A stretch of 64,000 bases of DNA from Bullera alba (lineage: Eukaryota > Basidiomycota > Tremellomycetes > Tremellales > Bulleraceae), in contig BCIX01000002.1 of assembly GCA_001600095.1 (NCBI GenBank), positions 1,178,001 through 1,242,000 of the forward strand, read 5' to 3'. Under the pieces are notes generated by a model. That model made no database searches. It saw only the letters and a list, made by a program, of their open reading frames with translations, and had not been told where the DNA came from. Position numbers and translations under genes: made by a program. Of the stretch, positions 23,101 to 39,634 are shown in pieces. How positions within the stretch are numbered: the stretch's first letter is position 1; each line of letters opens with the position of its first letter.

Positions 23101-26100
23101 GGCCTCTGCGATCGCAGACGGGGTTCTCTCGCCCAATGACTGGACTGCTTTGATGACAGAAAGGCGACAGCCAAAGTCCGGGCCTACAGTCAGCAAAGAT
23201 TCGAGGCGGTTGACTCACAGATCGTATTGCTCTCCAACTCGTTCATAGCCGCTTGTATGTCCCGATCATCGCCACCATGCCGGATGGCGTACAATGCGAC
23301 GAGGAAACGCCATTCGGTGGCGATGATCAGGCCCTCCCCGGCTGGTGCCGAGTCTCGACCTTTCTGGATGATGAGTTTGACCTCGCTCGGGGGTGCGTCG
23401 TAATATGTCGCCAATCTCAATGCCAAGGTATAAGCTATCGCCGAGTGTAGACCTAAGCCTTCAATGCTGGCAAAGACGATTGGACTGATGATCTCGCCGA
23501 GCATCCGCCAGGGAGCGGCACAATTCTTCGAGATGTTTTCGGCGTATTGGAGAGCTGAAACGTCAGAAGAGGTAGCTTGGGTGTACTCACGGCCTTCGAC
23601 CATGAACCGTCCCGTCTCTGGGAGATACGGACGCATCTGTTCGTACTGCTTGCCGATCCTCTCGAGGGGGAAAACCCTTCCGGAGAGTGCGTGAGAGACA
23701 AGATCGATCATCAGAGCATCTGATACGTCAGTCAACGCCTCGATCGCTGGACTCACTCGAAGCCTGTTCATAATTCGCATTCAACAGATTCTCGTCGACA
23801 GCCGACTCGGTATCCGCGTCAATGTCGCTCCACGGTGTCCAAGTCTACGAGTCAGCGTTGCTTTATCCTTCACTCACAAAAACAGACGCGGCTATTCCAG
23901 ATTTTGCGTGCCCCAGCATGGGCGTCCACTCCACTTGTTGGAAGATTGTCTTTGCGACAGAGATCAGAGCCGCTCTGACGGAGAGGCCCTCGACTGTCAT
24001 GGCAGTTGTGACCAGAAAGTAGCCGACAGTGTCATACGTGTGACCAAGGTCGATGGCGAGAGACAATCCGAGCGCGTAGCAGGCAATTCGCTTGACGGGT
24101 TCGCAATAGTAAAGTGAAGCCCTGGCGTCAGCTTGATCGAGGAGACATGAACTCACCCGGCAGCGCCTATTAAACGCATGACCAACACACGAATGTCGGA
24201 GGAATCCACTCCGCTCGCCGGCCTGAGCGAATCTCCAAAGGCTTGAACCTCCTCAGGGGTGTGGAGGCCCTTGAGTTGGACATTTTCCGGTTGCACTGGA
24301 TCATAGCCATGTAGGTTTAGCGTCCTTAGTGTGTGGTCAACAGCCTGTAGGACATTGCCGCCCGCAACCAGCAGCCGCACGCGAAGCGTGGCTAGACGAA
24401 TGCGTTCTGCCGTATCTGTTGATTGGACATTGTCGAGCTGCCGTCAGCAATGAAATTCCAAGTGCTCACCTCTTCAAAGGCCTGCTCCAATTGTTTCGTC
24501 GCACAGGCTACCTCGCAGGAACAGACGACGTATTGGATGTAGACTGATCGATGCGCCTGTAGCCAAGACTGGTATCCACCAGTACTTTGCACAATGTCTG
24601 GGATCAGCTCAGAATCAACCCCAAACCTACCTCTGACAGCGTTAACATATTTGGTAGCAGAGACAAAGCTCGATGCAATTGCGGCTCTCATGCACGCATC
24701 GAGCAAAAGGACGACGAGGTCGAGCTGATCAGCGTCCTTGTACCCCAGGTTTTGGGCGAGGAGAGCGTGGTCGGCCGCGTCGAAGACGAAATCCGCCCTG
24801 AATGGCCTTTGCCGCAATAGTTCGGAGATTTCCTGATGGATCTCTGGGGCCCGCGATTTGGGTATCAGACGATATGCGATAGACTTCCCGTCAGTCAAGT
24901 CTCACAGCAGGACGTACTTTTGGTCCATCGTGGGAGAAGCGGATGCTATCAGGCAGCCTGACTACCAGGGTAGCGGTCCGAGGCGCCGCAGCGAGCATCA
25001 AATCCACGCCTCCGGTCGTCGTGCCGATCAAGGCGCCAACCTGATCGATAGGAAAGCCCTTGGCAGGTAGGCAGGACAGGTACTACAGATCAGCTTCTCC
25101 TTTCAATGTGGTGACTCACGTGTAGCATGCTTTGGACGTCTTGAGGAAGAGACAGGATAAGCTTTTCCAGGTATCCCTCGACTCCTGCCTTTGACAAATG
25201 GGTGTGCAGCTGCACGGGATCGAATGTCCAGTGGAGTTTGACGAAGTCGAAGTAGATCACCTTTTCCTTGACGAGAGTCCCAAGTAGGGTTCGTAAGAAT
25301 AGACTGACACCACCCGTCTCTGCGTGCAAAAAGGACGCAAGGATTTGGCTTGACAGTATACGGTGATGAAAGCATGTCTCGATGAGATCGAGCACACCTT
25401 TCTCCGTGAGCGGAGGCACTTGGATGTTCGTGCATGTTGCTGATATTAACGGTGACCTGGAATCCTGGCCGGTGCGCAAGGTCGAGATGACAAGAGTATG
25501 TCTTAGGGCATTCGAACCCTCTAGCAAGGATTGCCATATACGTCGTTCATCCTGGGGCATCCACTGGATGTCGAGCAAGACGATGATCAACGGGCGCTGC
25601 TTTGTCGCGAACAAGTCGAAAAACCTGCGCAACCAGTGTCCCGAGGAGTCGAGCAAAGATGGCCAATTTTGCTCTTCCTGTCGAAGATCCGCAGGAACTC
25701 CCAATATGCGCTTGTACTCTTCGCTGATAAGGCTGGCGAACATGCCGAATTGGTGACCGAGGGCTTGCTTGATCCGCAATGTCCATGCCTTTAGGTCCTC
25801 TTTCGGGTCGGTCAAACACCGGTCCAGAAGGGCGTGTATCACCTGCCTGACTGTCGAAAGTATCGCCTGCACGCCCTCATCAGATTTACCCCAAGCGGTG
25901 ATGCAATCCTCCGATTCTTCAATCTGGGTGACAAAATGGCGGACTATTCGTGCTTTTCCGCAACCGCTCCTGCCTGAAAGATTGGCAACCTTGTTGTCAA
26001 GTGTGTCGAGACTCTTGAAAGCATCCTGGAGCTGCTCGAGCTGAGTGTTTCTGTGTATCGGTCTGGTGGGTATTTCGACCTTGCTGAGGGCGTCGATTTC

Positions 26101-27464
26101 TCCGACCTGGAACTTGGACAGATCGCCATGATTTTTGCAAATCTGTGCCAGCTGACCCAGATCGAATGCCAGAGCGTCCAAGGAGGAATATCGAGTATTG
26201 TGATCTCTGCCCAAACAGCGCATGACAATGTCGCTGAGCTGTTGAGGTGGAAGCTGAGGGTTGGGAATGCCGGCGAACGAGGCTTCTCGCCGGAGGTAGT
26301 TGTAAGGCGAAACTATGTCCATTATAACATGCTGGTGAATGTCGGTGAGTAGGTCGACGACGACTTCATCGGGACTGTCAGGACCGCCGTCGATAGTCGT
26401 TCCCGTCAAGAGTTCGTACGCGAGAACGCCAAAAGAGTAGATATCGCCATTTTCCGGTACTCGCTTGGACACTGCAGTCTCGGGTGCCAAATATCTGAGA
26501 TATTTCCGCAGCAGATGCGAGTCGAGTCGAACGTCTCCAGTGAGAGGGTGCTTGTGGAATAACGGGGAAGCAGGTAGATCGCGTATTTGTGCAGATAGAT
26601 TGAATGTCGGAAATGGAACGACTGCAGAGTAGCCATTCAACGTGGCGAAGGATTCTGAATCATCATGTTGTATATCGAAAGTTCGGGGTCGACAGGACAC
26701 CAATGCCAGCGATCGATCATAGAGCGCCTGGCATAAGCCTGGCCCTGTTCGCATGGACTCACTCTTAAACAGTCAACAATTTGGAGCAGCAGTTCACAGA
26801 CTTTGCCATATCGTTCTGCAGATTCACTTGAAGAGTCTGAAAACGTTCGAGGAACGTCACTTGGCAGCCCGTCCGTGCTTTCCTCCTCCTCGCTGTCATC
26901 TCCCATGATGGCTGACCAACATCGCAGCAGTGATTCGGACTGTAGCGTGGTGCCGTCATCTATCAAAACAAGCCACAGACCAGTAGCATCCTCCCACCAG
27001 GCAACTACCTCCTCCACTCGAGAATACTTTCTGCGGTACGATGGTCCAGGTGATTTGGGCAAAGTGTCGAGTGTCAATATTTGCGCGTGCCGTCGGAATC
27101 GGGCATTGACGGCTGGATCGTCCGAGCAGCAAGCTTGAAAGCTGACTTTTAGCGGATACTGTCGCTCGGTCGAGGTCGTGAGCACGGGATACGACCGATT
27201 TGGCGTGAGGAGAGCGGAGCCAGATATCCAGTCGGGGCCGTTGGTGGCCTCGGATGCGAAGGATCCCAAGGAGAGGACAGGTCCGGAAGGAGGTCCAGGA
27301 AGCTCGATCGAGACGTCCAAAAGTCCTCGTACAGCCAGCTCCTCGACGCTTGGGACTACTGGAGACATCCTGCTGCCGACCCTAGGGGGAAGTGGAATGA
27401 AGAAGAGAAGAGGATTGGGTCCAGGTCTTAGGCATGTCAAATGTTGACAGAAGTGAAGCATCAT
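20167..27464 (-). CDS. Hybrid histidine kinase, class X-like (pseudokinase-ATPase-GAF-HisKA-REC)
   Basis: Very large cytoplasmic sensor kinase, roughly 2,000 residues. The N-terminal protein-kinase-like domain keeps [21 protein letters not shown], but the HRD segment reads [11 protein letters not shown], so it is probably a pseudokinase. An AAA-like ATPase segment follows: P-loop GRSGCGKAR (Ala in place of Ser/Thr) and Walker-B-like [11 protein letters not shown] long helical region (about 25000-23000) and a GAF-like region (about 22650-22100) come next. The H-box is [17 protein letters not shown]. The catalytic domain has [12 protein letters not shown] (N box), DTGIGIPAQ (G1) and [11 protein letters not shown] (G2). 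The receiver domain has LLVDDN, phosphoacceptor Asp in [13 protein letters not shown] (codon 20469-20471), ALTAN and YMSKPL. This is the architecture of S. pombe Mak2/Mak3 oxidative-stress kinases. It would feed a phosphorelay through an HPt protein. The start at 27464 is tentative. Confidence 0.88.
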
Positions 27465-27702
27465 GACGGCGTCGTCGGGATCTGCGCTCTACAATTCTGC
27501 TTCCGTTGCTGAAACTGACATCTAGCCTGATCTATGCCTGGGCCAGGCGTCATGCATATGGCTGGCTATAATCTTCGACCCTTTGAAGTATGTGCTTCAG
27601 ATAGCGAAGAGAATTGGTAGAGGAATAGAGATGACAAAGCAGAAGAGAGACGACGATGCAAATGCCCAATGATGCGACTCTAGCCGGTATGATCCTAGCA
27701 GA

Positions 27703-28468
27703 TTAGATCTTCATCTGTACAGGCGTCAGTCAGTATGTACTGCAGTCATACTGTGGCAGGTTTGCTCACCTGCTTGAGTCCGTCTTTCCAGAAGGTGAAG
27801 TATGGGGTCGTTCCGTCCTCTCGGTAGTTCTGACATCAGCTATGCCACGCTCGGTCGGAACGCACCAGTAGCGCGACCATGCCCTCGGGGTTCATGCTCT
27901 CTCCAACGTAGAACTCGTAGTCCTTGAAGCCACCGACAATCTTCTTGGCGAAATCCTGGGCCTCCTTCTCGAAAGAAGCGACTCGGTCTGGGTTGGTCTG
28001 CTGCAGGTGACCTTTGATGGCCTTCATGTAGCCCTTGAGGTAGGTGAGGTACGTCTGGGGCAGAATCAGCATTGCGAATCGTGCCAGACGACCAGGGACT
28101 CACCTTCTTGTCGAACTGGGTGGACTGGAGTCGGAAAGAGTTGACAACGTTGTTGACCTGCTCGGCACCGTTCTCGAGAGCCTCGGCCTGCTCCTCGGCA
28201 GATGGGTTACCACCTGTGAAACAGGATGAGCGCGACTCTCGGGCAACTTGTCCCTGCGTCACTCACCAATGTCGACTTCACCCTCTTTGACGAGGATCAT
28301 GGCACAGTCGACCTCGTAGGCGATATCTCCGACCGGCTTGCTGGAACAGTGGTCAGCTCCAGGACGTGAAGGGATGAACGTGTGACGCGAGGGTCCAAAG
28401 GGGGCTCACATGTCGAAACCGTCCGAGAGCATCTCATCGCCGGTGATAACGTCAGTGTAGAGAAGCAT
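27703..28468 (-). CDS. TMA19: Translationally controlled tumour protein homologue (TCTP/Tma19)
   Basis: Conserved cytosolic protein of about 167 residues associated with ribosomes, growth and stress. It starts MLLYTDVITGDEMLSDGF and continues KPVGDIAYEVDCAMILVKEG. The TCTP core GGNPSAEEQAEALENGAEQV and the helical hairpin YLKGYMKAIKGHLQQTNPDR are present. It ends TPYFTFWKDGLKQMKI. The last exon encodes only MKI and stop (TAA complement 27703-27705), after an intron at about 27717-27770. Five exons in all; length and motifs match the whole family, so it is complete. Confidence 0.96.
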
Positions 28469-29731
28469 TTTGAGTGTGTGGGCGGTAGTGTCTTTTGAGG
28501 GTTTGAGGTGATCAGGCGATGTTATGCGAGGAGAAAGGACCAACAGCTGGAGCAACAGATCTTTGCAACGCGGGGACCACCACTCGCTAGCCAGCAGCAT
28601 CAGAAAAAAAGCCCACTTCGAAAATTTACCCTTTTTGTCCCAGGGCGGGGGAAGCCACGTGAGTCTGATCCCGCTCTACATAGCTTAGATCTCTCCTCGA
28701 GCTCCATCAGCTGGACAAGCTCGACTCAGCTCGACTCCTCCATTCTCATCTCTCATACACTCTTCGAGCTCGTCGTCAAGTCTGGCCCACGCCTGTACTT
28801 GGTAATTCGAAGGCGCTTCTCGAAGCGTGAGGTGCAAGGAACATGGCTACAAACCTGCATGGCTTGTGTTTATAGTGACCGAGCTTCACTGAGGTAACGA
28901 TCGCCTCATGGTCCTCATCCTCTGATCTCAACCCAAACACTCATAGCACCGTCAGCTCGATTGACGCCGTAACAGTGTTATGGCAAGCGTGATCGATTCA
29001 GCTCGCCCTCATCGACGGTTTGTAGGCAGACAGGCGCCCATAATAGACGGGACTGGCCAGTACCGAATTTAGCGCTTCCGCACCACGTGAGCATGAGTTC
29101 AATCAAACCGAAGTTGGCGCTGTCGAGTGTCGGCTGGCGTACCTGTCGGTCAGACTGAGCGACTTCGGTGAGACGTCGAGCTGTCGCATTTGGTAGTTGT
29201 TCCGAGAAGTATGACTGCCACACTCTGAGTCTCTGAGACACGAGACAGTCTTCACACGCGATACGCATGAGTAGGCTTACAGCACAGCAAGCACAACACA
29301 ATTTGTACGTCCAGAGCCCGGCTGGTGGCTGGATCGGCGGCAGACAGCACCATGGCATCAGACAGCGCTATGATGGTCCCCAGGACCAAGCCGGGACCGG
29401 CCAGGACCCCACAGGCGGGTAGTCCAAAGGCGTAACACATCGTAGTCCTTCCTATTAGTCGCAACTCGCAGAGTCAATTCATTACAGCACATCGAAATGT
29501 TTTTCCGTGCGCGAACAGCCAGTAACAGTTCCTCCACCTCCACTTCGGTCAGACTTCGGAACGATTCAGTCACTCCACCGAACCGGCTCCCGAGCGTTGA
29601 TCGTCTAGGCGACGATACACCTTTGAGCCTAGAGACAAGTCGTCGTCCCTGTTATAAAGACTCGATCGTCTTGCCATCTGAGACCTTCTTCGCTCTTGCA
29701 CGCTCCGAAGGACCCAAACAGCACGTACAAA
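28469..29731. promoter_or_regulatory. Divergent intergenic region, TCTP / alpha-glucosidase
   Basis: About 1.26 kb between two outward-facing start codons. TATAAA at 29653-29658 lies 74 bases before the alpha-glucosidase ATG and is a plausible TATA box. A run of A and pyrimidine-rich sequence at 28597-28636 lies upstream of TCTP. CCCCAC at about 29407, matching the Mig1/CreA glucose-repressor consensus, is present, but the motif is short. No gene is supported here. Confidence 0.45.
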
Positions 29732-31920
<2,189 letters not shown>

Positions 31921-32118
31921 TGAGACACTGGGTGTGACTAGGTGTCGCGGATGTAGCTATAGCATGCATAAGGTATGTACTCGTACGGTAACCTTTGTGG
32001 CAAAATCCGAGTGGCTGGCACGATCACGATCGTCGGTTTGAATCTGGACCAGACATTGCTTGTTTATCTCTTTCAACGATCGACATATCGACAAACTTGA
32101 TAACAATGTTACTGATGC

Positions 32119-34055
32119 ATGAGACGTGTATTGACGCACAGCATCATGTCCAGATACGAGCTAGGTCTACGACGTCGGTCACCGAACCCCAACTCCCCGA
32201 TCCCGTACTCGCCAGCGTTATTATCGCCTTATGAGCCTCAAGTTGAAAGCTGGGACGCTGCGCCGCGCTTCGGGCAAGAACAACATCAACACGAGCACGC
32301 ACCGACAATTCGACTTGTTGGACCATCCGACGCAGGATCAAGTAGGACTTCGTACCATGCTCCTGAGCCTTCAAGGTCTCGATCTGACGATAGGGATGCG
32401 CGGGAAGCGAGATTGGTTGCTACCGACGCAAGTCTCCGTCGACATGGTACCGACCCGAAATTGTACCCTTCGATGGGCAGGCAGCTGAGCAGGGGCAAAC
32501 GCTCGACCGCATCACTTTTGTCAGCGGAGAATAGTCCTGGGGACTTTGAGCGAGGATCTCTGGATAAACCGGTTCCGACGTTACCGCTCAACATTCGACG
32601 AACCAAAACCCCAAAAAGTCGACCTCCATCTGTCGTATCCGACCATACGGCTGCCTCGTCCAATGCCACCGCATCGAAGAGTGTGGCAAGCTCGCGAGTC
32701 TTCTTCCAAAATCCATTTCGGAGATCGGTACCTCAAACCCGGAGCTCATCGCCTACACTGTCCGCACGATCCACTCGTTCGTACAGAAGCAGCCTGACTC
32801 GACTTCCAGAGCCTATGAGCAGATCTGCGAGTAATTTGTCGACGACTTCCACCCTGCTAGGACCACATTACGAGACGGCAGGATGGGACAAGTTTGAAAA
32901 GGTCAACTCGTCCGAGGCGACCTTGGTGAACAAGCTTAAAAGCACAGGAGTCGGCGAGAAGCTTACATATAAAGTGCCTCCTAGGCGGGATGGAGGGTCT
33001 CAGCCATGGCCAAAGCTCAAGTGGACATTACTGCTATCCGTGCTCTTGGTGAGTGGAGAGCCTTAGGTATCGACTTTAGCTCATCAAATTTCTAGCTTAT
33101 GGGATACGGATTCGCGGGACTCGGCTGGTCATTGACCATACTGCTGAAGAGTGAGTTCTGTGCTATGACTAGGCTGATCATTTTAGCAAGAGACAAGGCG
33201 GATGTCACCATGGTATCTGATCCCGATATTGTGATTTGTGAGTGGATAGACTCGAAGGCAGGGCTGACGCTGGCAGTCCTCACGCTAGCATCTCTGCTCT
33301 GCGTCTTCTCAGCCTTCGTCGGAATGACCGGCTTGGTCCTCGATTCTCGCCCAATCTTGGCATTCTACAACCTTCTGCTCTGGCCTGCTCTGCTCTCACT
33401 ATGTCTTGTCGGATACACCTCCTACAAGCGTGGAAATATGCAGCTGGATCGCAAGCTGAACCAATCTTGGTCACAATTCCTTGACGACGAGCAGCGGTTG
33501 CGGATCCAGAATACCTTGAAGTGCTGTGGCTACTACAACCCTCTCCGTAAGTTCACCTCAGGATCAGCTTGTTCTGACTTCTTAGACGACGCAACGTACT
33601 CGAAACGATGTTACCCGCGGAGTGCTCTGCCAGGTTGTAAAGCAAATTGGACGGTGTTTGAGAAACAGGCCTTGCATGAGTTTGCCACGGCTGCATTCAC
33701 TGTTATACCCTTTCATCTCGTCAATATCGTCGCGGCTCTGTTGTGCTCCAATCACGTAGACAGGTGAGTGTATAGCTATTTGTGAGACTATCACCTCTAA
33801 CGGTTTCACAGGCAATTTGGCAAAGGCCTCACCCCGCCACAATATCGATTGCGAACAGCAGACGTTCGAGCAAATGCCATTGCGGTCCTGACCAAGTTGC
33901 CCGATACCAAACGACCCGCATCAGTCTTGTCGAGACAACGTGCGATATCCCGAAAGGACCGGTCTCGCTCCAATTTCGGCTACTCGTCGTCGATTGGTGA
34001 TTCAGTCACTTTGGTCGATAGATCCGATAGTCGAGGGGAGAAGGGGATGATATAG
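32119..34055 (+). CDS. Tetraspanin-like membrane protein (fungal Tsp2/Tsp3 type)
   Basis: Four predicted TM helices: WTLLLSVLLLMGYGFAGLGW, LTLASLLCVFSAFVGMTGLV, LAFYNLLLWPALLSLCLVGY and ATAAFTVIPFHLVNIVAALL. Between helices 3 and 4 lies an extracellular loop with the tetraspanin hallmark CCG (NTLKCCGYYNPL) and further Cys (KRCYPRSALPGCKANW). The N-terminus is a disordered, Ser/Arg/Pro-rich region of about 300 residues. The C-terminal tail is basic and ends SDSRGEKGMI. Tetraspanins organise membrane domains; in fungi they matter for appressoria or cell-surface integrity. Fungal tetraspanins are divergent, so the subclass is uncertain. The ATG at 32119 is used; the in-frame ATG at 32146 (MSRYELGL) is an equally good start. 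Introns interrupt the TM part. Confidence 0.75.
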
Positions 34056-34639
34056 TAGGCTGGGAAGGTCGGGTCAGATGCTCATGGATTCTCTTTGTTT
34101 GAGTGTTAGTCAGTCTCTGGTGAGTCGGACAGACTGCAAGAGGGGCGCGCAAATGGCATCGCATGACGGGAACAGCTTCCTCGGAGATGCCTTGACTGTA
34201 TGATTCGTTCGCTGCGTATTGTAGGCAAGTGAAACCTAAACTTCCTCTGTCTTTGACATTGACCGACCGTCAACAAAGCGGATCGCCTAGATGTCCTCGC
34301 AGGTACGCATTGCCGCACCGCCGTTTCGGAACCTACCGTTATCGCGGCCATGCCGAGGTAGGTGGTTCGAGCCGGCCGACAAGAGTCCTCTCGCCAATGG
34401 ATCTTCCTGCAGGATGTCTCTATTTTGTCACGACTGGCCCAGGCCGGTGGGCGACATAGGAGATTCCGAACAGTCACTGCGGGCACCCCTGAACTCCGTG
34501 ACCTGTGTGCCATGTGGATTTGACAGCTTGAGTCGACTGTGAAGTAAAGAGGCGGATGTGTGGCCTTCTTGACAGTCGGCATCCGCTGGCGGCGCGATCG
34601 ACGACAATGTAGACAATGGCGAAACGTGCTCCTGGGTTA
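34056..34639. other. Convergent intergenic region
   Basis: This lies between the stop codons of the tetraspanin (+) and the Aurora-like kinase (-). A 158-codon minus-strand frame (34106-34582) has no recognisable content and is rejected as a gene. I see no structured RNA in it. Confidence 0.5.
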
Positions 34640-36131
<1,492 letters not shown>

Positions 36132-36143
36132 CGGATCGCAGCA

Positions 36144-37109
36144 ATGAGCGTCGACCCACCCAAGAATCTCAAGTTACTACTGATAGGGAATTCAAGTGTT
36201 GGTGAGCCCCCTAAGAGCCGCCACGTCGAAAACAGTCACTCTGACCATCATCACAGGCAAATCATCACTACTTTTGCGTTTCACCGATGACGACTTTCTC
36301 GCAGAAGAGGAGACGGCGGCTACGATAGGTGTAGATTTCAAGACCAAGAGTCTGATTGTGGACGAGAAGAAATACAAGTTGTCAATATGGGTGAGTACAG
36401 GAGAAGAGATCCTTTCTCCTCTGGACCCGTGCTTAGACCGCTGGTGATAGGATACAGCTGGGCAGGAGCGATTCCGCACTCTGACATCGAGCTACTACAG
36501 AGGAGCTCAAGGTGTCTTGCTAGGTGAGTCACAGTACTGTACCTAACTGATAGACCAGTCTTCGATGTAACGTCGCGGCAGACATTCGACGAACTTCTCA
36601 AGTGGTTCAAAGAGATCGACACGTATTGCGGGGATGGTGTCGTCAAGATGATTGTAGGCAATAAGATGGATAAGGTGGGCTAGGTCATTCATCCATCTCT
36701 CATCTGCTCATCGGAGTCTCTAGGAGTTTTCGAGGCAGGTGTCCAAGGCCGAAGGCGAGGCCTTTGCGAATCGTATGGGAACGCTTTTTACCGGTATGTG
36801 GTTTCCTTAACAGGGCTGTGACGTGTGACATACTGACCCAACACCCCAGAGTGCTCGGCCAAGACGCGGTCGGGTGTCGAAGACGTCTTCCAGCTGCTCG
36901 TATCACAGGTAAGCAGGCTCAGCCGCCGGGGCAGGCCACCTGGCCAGGGCCGCGCTGCGGCGTTACTGCCGTATCGGCTAACGGGGCCCCAGATCATCGA
37001 CAACGGCGATGACTTGCAACCTGTCCTCCGGAAGAGGGGCAACGGCGGTGACGAGATCAAGTTGGAGGAGGAGACCGAGAGTTCTTGGAGTACGGGGTGC
37101 AGTTGCTAG
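36144..37109 (+). CDS. Rab18-like small GTPase
   Basis: Rab GTPase of vesicle/lipid-droplet and ER trafficking. All guanine-nucleotide motifs are present: P-loop GNSSVGKSS (its Gly codon split by the first intron), switch [32 protein letters not shown] and ECSAK. The closest subclass by eye is Rab18: [20 protein letters not shown] and the ETYC-like IDTYCGDG are typical of it. The C-terminus ends TGCSC, a -CXC site for double geranylgeranylation. About six short introns. The start ATG lies 12 bases from that of the Aurora-like kinase, so the two genes share a promoter or their leaders overlap. Confidence 0.92.
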
Positions 37110-37396
37110 CCATGAACAGTAGCAGTGACCGTCTTGTACACACAGTATCATATGCCACGACATTTTTACGACCCGATGACCGAGATGATAGATCCCAAAC
37201 TTCAGAAACGTACGGACCTGGGCCGGGCCGGCAACGACCGGACCGTGAGCGCCGACTTGAGCTGGATATAGCATGTAGCAGCCTCTACAAGACTCGGAGG
37301 TCTTGACTCTTGAGTGAGGACCCGAGAGAGGAGTGTCCTTACTGTATATAAATCAGCAACCAGGCTCGAAGTTTGCTGGCTCACTCATACCCCGCG

Positions 37397-39613
37397 ATGG
37401 TTCTGCTCAAGCAAAACGGCTTTTTGGACAATCCATTTGAAACTCGCGATGACGTTGTCAGAGGCTGCCACGCTCGTAGGTGTTGTTTGTCTTTCTCTGA
37501 GTTTTGACTGACCAAACTTGTAGTCCTTGACCCACTAGAAGCCCATACATCACCAGGAGGCGCTTTGATCGATCTCTCATCGACGGCTACGCACTATGAC
37601 CTCCGAGCTGTAGCCCTTGAAGCCTTCGCTCGACCGCTATGGGGCCTGGCGTGCCTTTGTCTCGGAGGCGACGAGTATTCCGGCTTGGACAGATGGGTCA
37701 GCGGGCTGGCTAGCGGCACAGATCCAGAGGGGGAGGAGTATTGGGGAGGGGCCAAAGCCAAAGATCAAAGGATGGTCGAGATGAGCCCTTTGAGTTTTGC
37801 TATCGCCATGGCTCCGGAGAGGTTCTACGAGGTGAGTGACCCTTAACATGCCTTCGATATACTGACTCTACCCAGCCTCAATCAGACAAGGCCAAGCGAA
37901 ACATTGCGGCTTTCTTGGAAACGTGTATAGGCAAGCCAATGCCAGACAGTAAGTACAGCTTTGCTGTTCCCCTTGCAAGCTGCATGTCTGACAGAGACTC
38001 AGCAAACTGGCTATGGTTTCGAGTCTTTGCAAATCTCGCCCTGCGATCTATCCACTCTGACCTGTTCAACCCGTCTCAAATGGCAAAAGATCTAGCTCGA
38101 CTGGAGGAATTCCAATTTGAAGGTCATCCTGCGACAGGCGATGCAGCCGCTTCTGAAGGATGGTCTAACGATGGACCGCCGGATGTTCATCAGCGGGACT
38201 ACTATTCGAGCAGTTTCGCCATTCAGGTCGCTCAGCTCATCTACTCTAGGGTATGTCCATCGGAATTTCAACGAGTCTGGCTGACTGCTCCACCTCAGCT
38301 CTGCGCCCAGTCGGACCCAGAGCGAGCTAGCAAGTTTAGACAGCGAGCTCAGAGTTTCATGCTCGACTTCGTATACTACTTTGACGATGAAGGGAACGCT
38401 ATTCCATTTGGAAGATCGATGATCTATCGGTTCGCTGTGATCGCCACCGTTTCAGCATTCGCCCTAGCGGACTTGGAACCCCCAGCACCTCTCAAATGGG
38501 GTCACATGAAGGGCCTGGTTTTGCGTCATTTGAGAACATGGTCCAGGAACAAGCAGTTCCTCCGAAGCGACGGTACTTTGACGATTGGATACGGGTATGA
38601 TAACATGAACATGACCGAGAACTACAATGCTCCAGGTGAGTGGATACGGGCTTGAGGAAGGAGAGCACCTGCTGACCTTTCCCATAGGCTCGCCATACTG
38701 GTGTATGAAGGCTTTCATGTGTTTGGCTGCTCCAGCCGCTCACCCCTTCTGGGCGTCGGACGAGCTACCGTGGCCTACCGACCTGTTCCCCGCTACCAAA
38801 GCACTGCCGGATCCATCTCACATCATGACTCGCCTTGGAGGACACACTTTCTTGCTGTCGTCTGGCCAAAAGCCCCATTACGCCATGAGACACGGTCCCG
38901 CCAAATACGCCAAATTCTCTTACTCGTCCACCTTCGGTTTCTCCTGTCCAACGGGTGATATGGATCTCGAACAACTAGCAGCCGACAGTATGCTAGCACT
39001 ACGAGACGCCTCGCCGGGTGTCGAGCAAGGCGACGGCGAGACATGGCGGGTCCGACGACAAACTCTAGACGCTCGCATCGAAGGCCGGGGCACGGATAGG
39101 GTACACCTCCGCTCATCTTGGAGACCTTGGGCCGGAGTCACGGTGGAAACATGGCTCGTTCCACCTCAAGAATCTTCGCCCAACTGGTACCTCCGAGTCC
39201 ACAAGATCACCTCGGATCGACCCCTCAAAAGCTCCGAGGGCGGTTGGGCCACTTACGGCCAAAGTGAGGATGGCCGAGCTTTGATCCAGGCATTCTCGGG
39301 CGAATCCAGTAGAGGCGGTCACCAGGAGGTCGGGTGGACCAGAGCCGAAACCAGCGGCGGTACCGTCGGCCTGTTGGACCTCGAGTACAAGGGCAACAAG
39401 TGCAAGAGGCAAGGCAAGTTGATACAAACGGATCCCAACTCCAACGTCATCTTCTCGAGGAGCGTACTGCCAAGCTTGCAGGGCGAATTACCTCAAGGAG
39501 TGAGCTGGTACGCCACTGCAATCTTTGGACTGCCTCCAAAGGGAGGCAAAGTAGCAGATTGTCAAGCTGCGTGGGACAAGACGCCTTCTGTACCTGCCTG
39601 GATATCCGAGTAG
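37397..39613 (+). CDS. DUF2264 family protein
   Basis: Predicted protein of about 650 residues matching DUF2264 over its length. It starts [10 protein letters not shown] with [20 protein letters not shown] and [17 protein letters not shown], and continues [35 protein letters not shown] and [20 protein letters not shown]. The N-terminal half looks like an alpha/alpha-barrel as in polysaccharide lyases and unsaturated glucuronyl hydrolases. The C-terminal half (after about residue 400) looks beta-rich. No signal peptide is seen, so it is probably cytosolic. The exact activity is unknown. It lies next to a sugar transporter and a GH28 enzyme, which suggests a step in breakdown of imported pectin fragments. 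Its stop codon is 21 bases from the stop of the convergent transporter gene. Confidence 0.82.
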
Positions 39614-39634
39614 CTATAGACCATGCATGAACAT

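Noticed and set aside
29358..29573. 71-codon minus-strand frame upstream of the alpha-glucosidase
   Set aside because: Short, no domain, and in the region expected to be promoter.
34363..34375. GGTTCGAGCC, resembling a tRNA B box
   Set aside because: No A box at the right distance and no cloverleaf can be folded around it.
34106..34582. 158-codon minus-strand frame between tetraspanin and Aurora-like genes
   Set aside because: Unordered Arg/Ser/Cys-rich product in a convergent 3' region; no support.
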